From Hemileia vastatrix (lineage: Eukaryota > Basidiomycota > Pucciniomycetes > Pucciniales > Zaghouaniaceae): a stretch of 64,000 bases of DNA. Positions 61,886 to 64,000 of this stretch are shown here, piece by piece. The notes under the pieces were generated by a model. That model was not told the DNA's origin. It saw nothing but the letters and a program-made list of their open reading frames with translations, and did no database searches. The first letter of the stretch is position 1, and each line of letters starts with the position of its first letter. The position numbers were made by a program, and so were the translations under genes. Where the stretch lies: the NCBI GenBank assembly GCA_030280995.1, contig JASXTE010000011.1:1304501-1368500 (forward strand), written 5' to 3'.

Positions 61886-63064
61886 TATCAGCCGGAAGTC
61901 TAGAAGAATGAAGAAAAAAAGAGGGATAATAGAAAGGAGGAAGGGAAATTATAAGATAGTAAAGTAATATGAAATAAAGTATTTGTAGTTTAGGGGAGTA
62001 AGACGACAAGATGTTTGAGATTTTGACAAAGTTGTAAGTGTTTACTTAAATTGTAAAATATTATAATTGATAATAAATGTTCAAAGCGCGACAGTTCAAT
62101 AATAGTATTATAAATCTTAAGGCAACCTATAATTATTTATGTAGTATTTAAATTAGATGTAATGAACTAATAAAAATAATAAATAAAAGAAATATATTTA
62201 AAATATGTTAAGTGAGTGTATAGTAAGTGATGAGCTACCAGAGAGACTTCTAAGGCCCTTTTATAGGCAAGAGGACCCTCTAGAGTGCTCCAAATATAAT
62301 TACAAAAAGTAAAATGAAGTGAAAGAAATAATTAAAAAATTTAATTAAAAAACAATTAAAATAAATATGTGATTAAGCAAATATTTGTTTCCATCAGATA
62401 TTTCTAAAAAAGAATAAAATTAATATAACAAATAACAACGTGAGTATGGAAAATAAGAACTATGAGAAAGAATTCTAAAGAGGGAATACAAATAGCTAAA
62501 AAAAGTATAATTAAAATAAAAGGAATTATTTTTACGCTTTTAAATAATCTTCACTCAGTATAAGCAATGGTAAGTTAACTATTTCAAGTAAATTAACTAT
62601 TAAATTAATTGTACAACTAATTAAATTAATACAGGAATTTTTTTAACATGAGCAATTAAATTTAATCATATTAAATTAATTCAGTAATATTAGTGACACA
62701 ATTAAGGGTCAAGGAAGTGCCAAATATTGAAGGATATTATTATATGATAAGTTTTATTTAGTTTATATAAATGTTATTATTAAAAATATTAATTACAGTG
62801 TAAGCTAAATTTACACTTATAATATAATTTTGAATAATTTATTTATGCATACAAATTACGCCATGATATTATAGAATATTATATTTGTTTATGTAATACA
62901 ATTTATTTAATAATAAAATTAAGTATAATATTTATTTTATTTATTCACAAAATATTTATAATTTTATTTAAATATTTTTTTGTAATTACATAAAGTTATT
63001 CCTCTATATGATTACAGTAATTTATTGTATAAATTACTGGACTCCTGAGATAGCCTGGCTGACA
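61886..63064 (-). repeat. 5' LTR of A2
   Basis: Starts TATCAGCCGGAAG and ends GCCTGGCTGACA on the + strand, followed by the target duplicate GTAAC. It contains the promoter-like TATAAAAG (minus strand, 62265-62258). Confidence 0.9.
62258..62265 (-). promoter_or_regulatory. TATA box in the A2 5' LTR
   Basis: TATAAAAG on the minus strand within CCTATAAAAGGGCC. The same block is in the 3' LTR (near 54238), in A1 (near 2255) and in solo LTR D (near 20255). Its conservation across diverged LTRs suggests the element promoter. Confidence 0.55.
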
Positions 63065-63069
63065 GTAAC

Positions 63070-64000
63070 TCTGTAAAAATATTTGCACATAATTTTAATT
63101 TTTTTAGACAAAAGTTGATATTGAGCCCTTATCAATAAAAATTTCTCATTGTTCCTTGGATTAAAAAAATATAAGACAATGTTTGAAAAATTTAATGCAG
63201 GAGAAAATATATATATATATTTTATAAGGGGAAAAATAGTAATGTTTTTTTTTTACATTTACACTATTAAAGAAACTCATTTTAATATATTGGCACAAAA
63301 CTTAGTCTCTAAAATAATGCACTTCTTTCAGTTATCCACATGTATTTAGTTATTATTAAAATTTGAGTCAACATTAATTATTAACATACATGAGAAATTC
63401 AATTGGGAATATTCATCTAATATTATATATATTCTCTACTTTACTCTCTTTCAAAATGTTGCTCTCATCCTCCCTTTCTTTAAACTACCATCATCACCAT
63501 AGAATTCATTTAATTAAAGTGTCAAATTTAAGATGTATTGGACAATTCTCTTTAAATTATAAACCTATTTTTCCAAGAGAAAGATCAGTATTTAAAAAAG
63601 TATCCACTTCAGTTATTATGCAATGAGAAAGATCTTTAGCTCATGTTTTTAGATTATTCAAAGAAGGAGAAGCAACACCTATTGGTGATTTTTCTAACAA
63701 ACAGAGCTGCCAAATTTGAAAACTAGTTAGAGAAATCAGATCTGGATCTCAAATCTGTCTTCTTCCACAATGAAGATATTTGATGTCATTAAATTGTTTT
63801 TTGGTAAAAGTGTCCAGGAAAAGTTTGGCCAAACTTGTTCTGGACACTTTTTTGAGGAACACCTCACTTCTCTTAAAAAAACATGCACCTAACTAGCTTT
63901 ATATAGCAAAAGAGTTTAGCACAAGTTCTGCCAAACATTTTCTGGAAACTTTGGTCTTGTACAGTAGCTTATTACTTCAAGGAAATTAAAAAAATATAGG
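63070..64000. other. AT-rich flank with a palindrome
   Basis: No gene recognised. A 46-bp near-perfect palindrome lies at 63806-63851 (AAAAGTGTCCAG, then AGTTTGGCCAAACT, then CTGGACACTTTT). A diverged relative of its middle follows near 63925 (AAGTTCTGCCAAAC). Confidence 0.55.

Larger units (their letters stand above)
53867..63064 (-). mobile_element. Full-length gypsy chromovirus A2, inactive
   Basis: 9198 bp, minus strand. LTRs (1178 and 1179 bp) are nearly identical, and GTAAC is duplicated at 53862-53866 and 63065-63069. LTR ends are TGTCAG and CTGATA in element orientation; the 3' copy reads TGTAAG. Domain order is as in B2, with chromodomain. Several stops, one frameshift and altered catalytic residues make it inactive. 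Confidence 0.93.

Overview
The window looks like AT-rich, repeat-dominated chromosomal DNA of a filamentous fungus, most likely a basidiomycete and by best guess a rust fungus (Pucciniales). The reasons are: two ordinary eukaryotic genes with many 50-110 nt introns (a Cdc5/Cef1 spliceosomal Myb protein and an Osh1-type oxysterol-binding protein); stacked Ty3/gypsy chromoviruses; a PIF/Harbinger-like transposon with a TET/JBP-type oxygenase; and a decayed repeated gene that resembles hypothetical proteins I recall from rust genomes. There is no operon structure, CRISPR array or RNA gene. Layout: 1-3142 is the 5' part of a gypsy element (A1, minus strand) inserted into the 3' LTR of a second gypsy element (B1, 3143-11620, minus, decayed). 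11803-13501 is a solo LTR of a third family (G) with internal tandem units and a nested miniature copia-like element (12167-13269). 13605-13920 is a foldback MITE. 14155-17452 is CEF1 (minus, 7 exons, about 894 aa). 17586-17711 is a MITE remnant beside its promoter. 19181-21400 is an LTR-like sequence (E) hit by a solo LTR (D, 19968-20778). 22610-23250 is a spliced gene for a small protein with a permuted Zn2Cys6 motif. 23547-32659 is the best-preserved gypsy element (B2, minus), with a CACTA-like MITE in only one of its LTRs. 33110-37255 holds two decayed G-family elements arranged tail to tail. 37338-42316 is OSH1 (plus, 13 exons, about 1282 aa). 43680-44160 is a LINE RNase H remnant, and 44198-44438 a second CACTA-like MITE. 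44967-48461 is the TIR element with the oxygenase and a truncated Harbinger-type transposase. 49690-51485 is a decayed multicopy gene. 53867-63064 is a full-length but dead gypsy element (A2, minus) with a perfect 5-bp target duplication. The most interesting observation concerns the A and B gypsy families. In all four copies the 5' end of gag carries two overlapping open frames that share one start codon. A small intron (55, 55, 55 and 58 nt, always 1 modulo 3) switches translation from the Gag-Pol frame into a second frame encoding a conserved protein of about 165-190 aa. That second frame is intact in all four copies, while the Gag-Pol frame is broken by stops in the same stretch in two of them. 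The other main points are the TET/JBP-like gene inside a Harbinger-like TIR element, and an apparent excess of G-to-T changes on the coding strand of the decayed gypsy copies. All gene models were read by eye and none was tested by alignment or transcript data.
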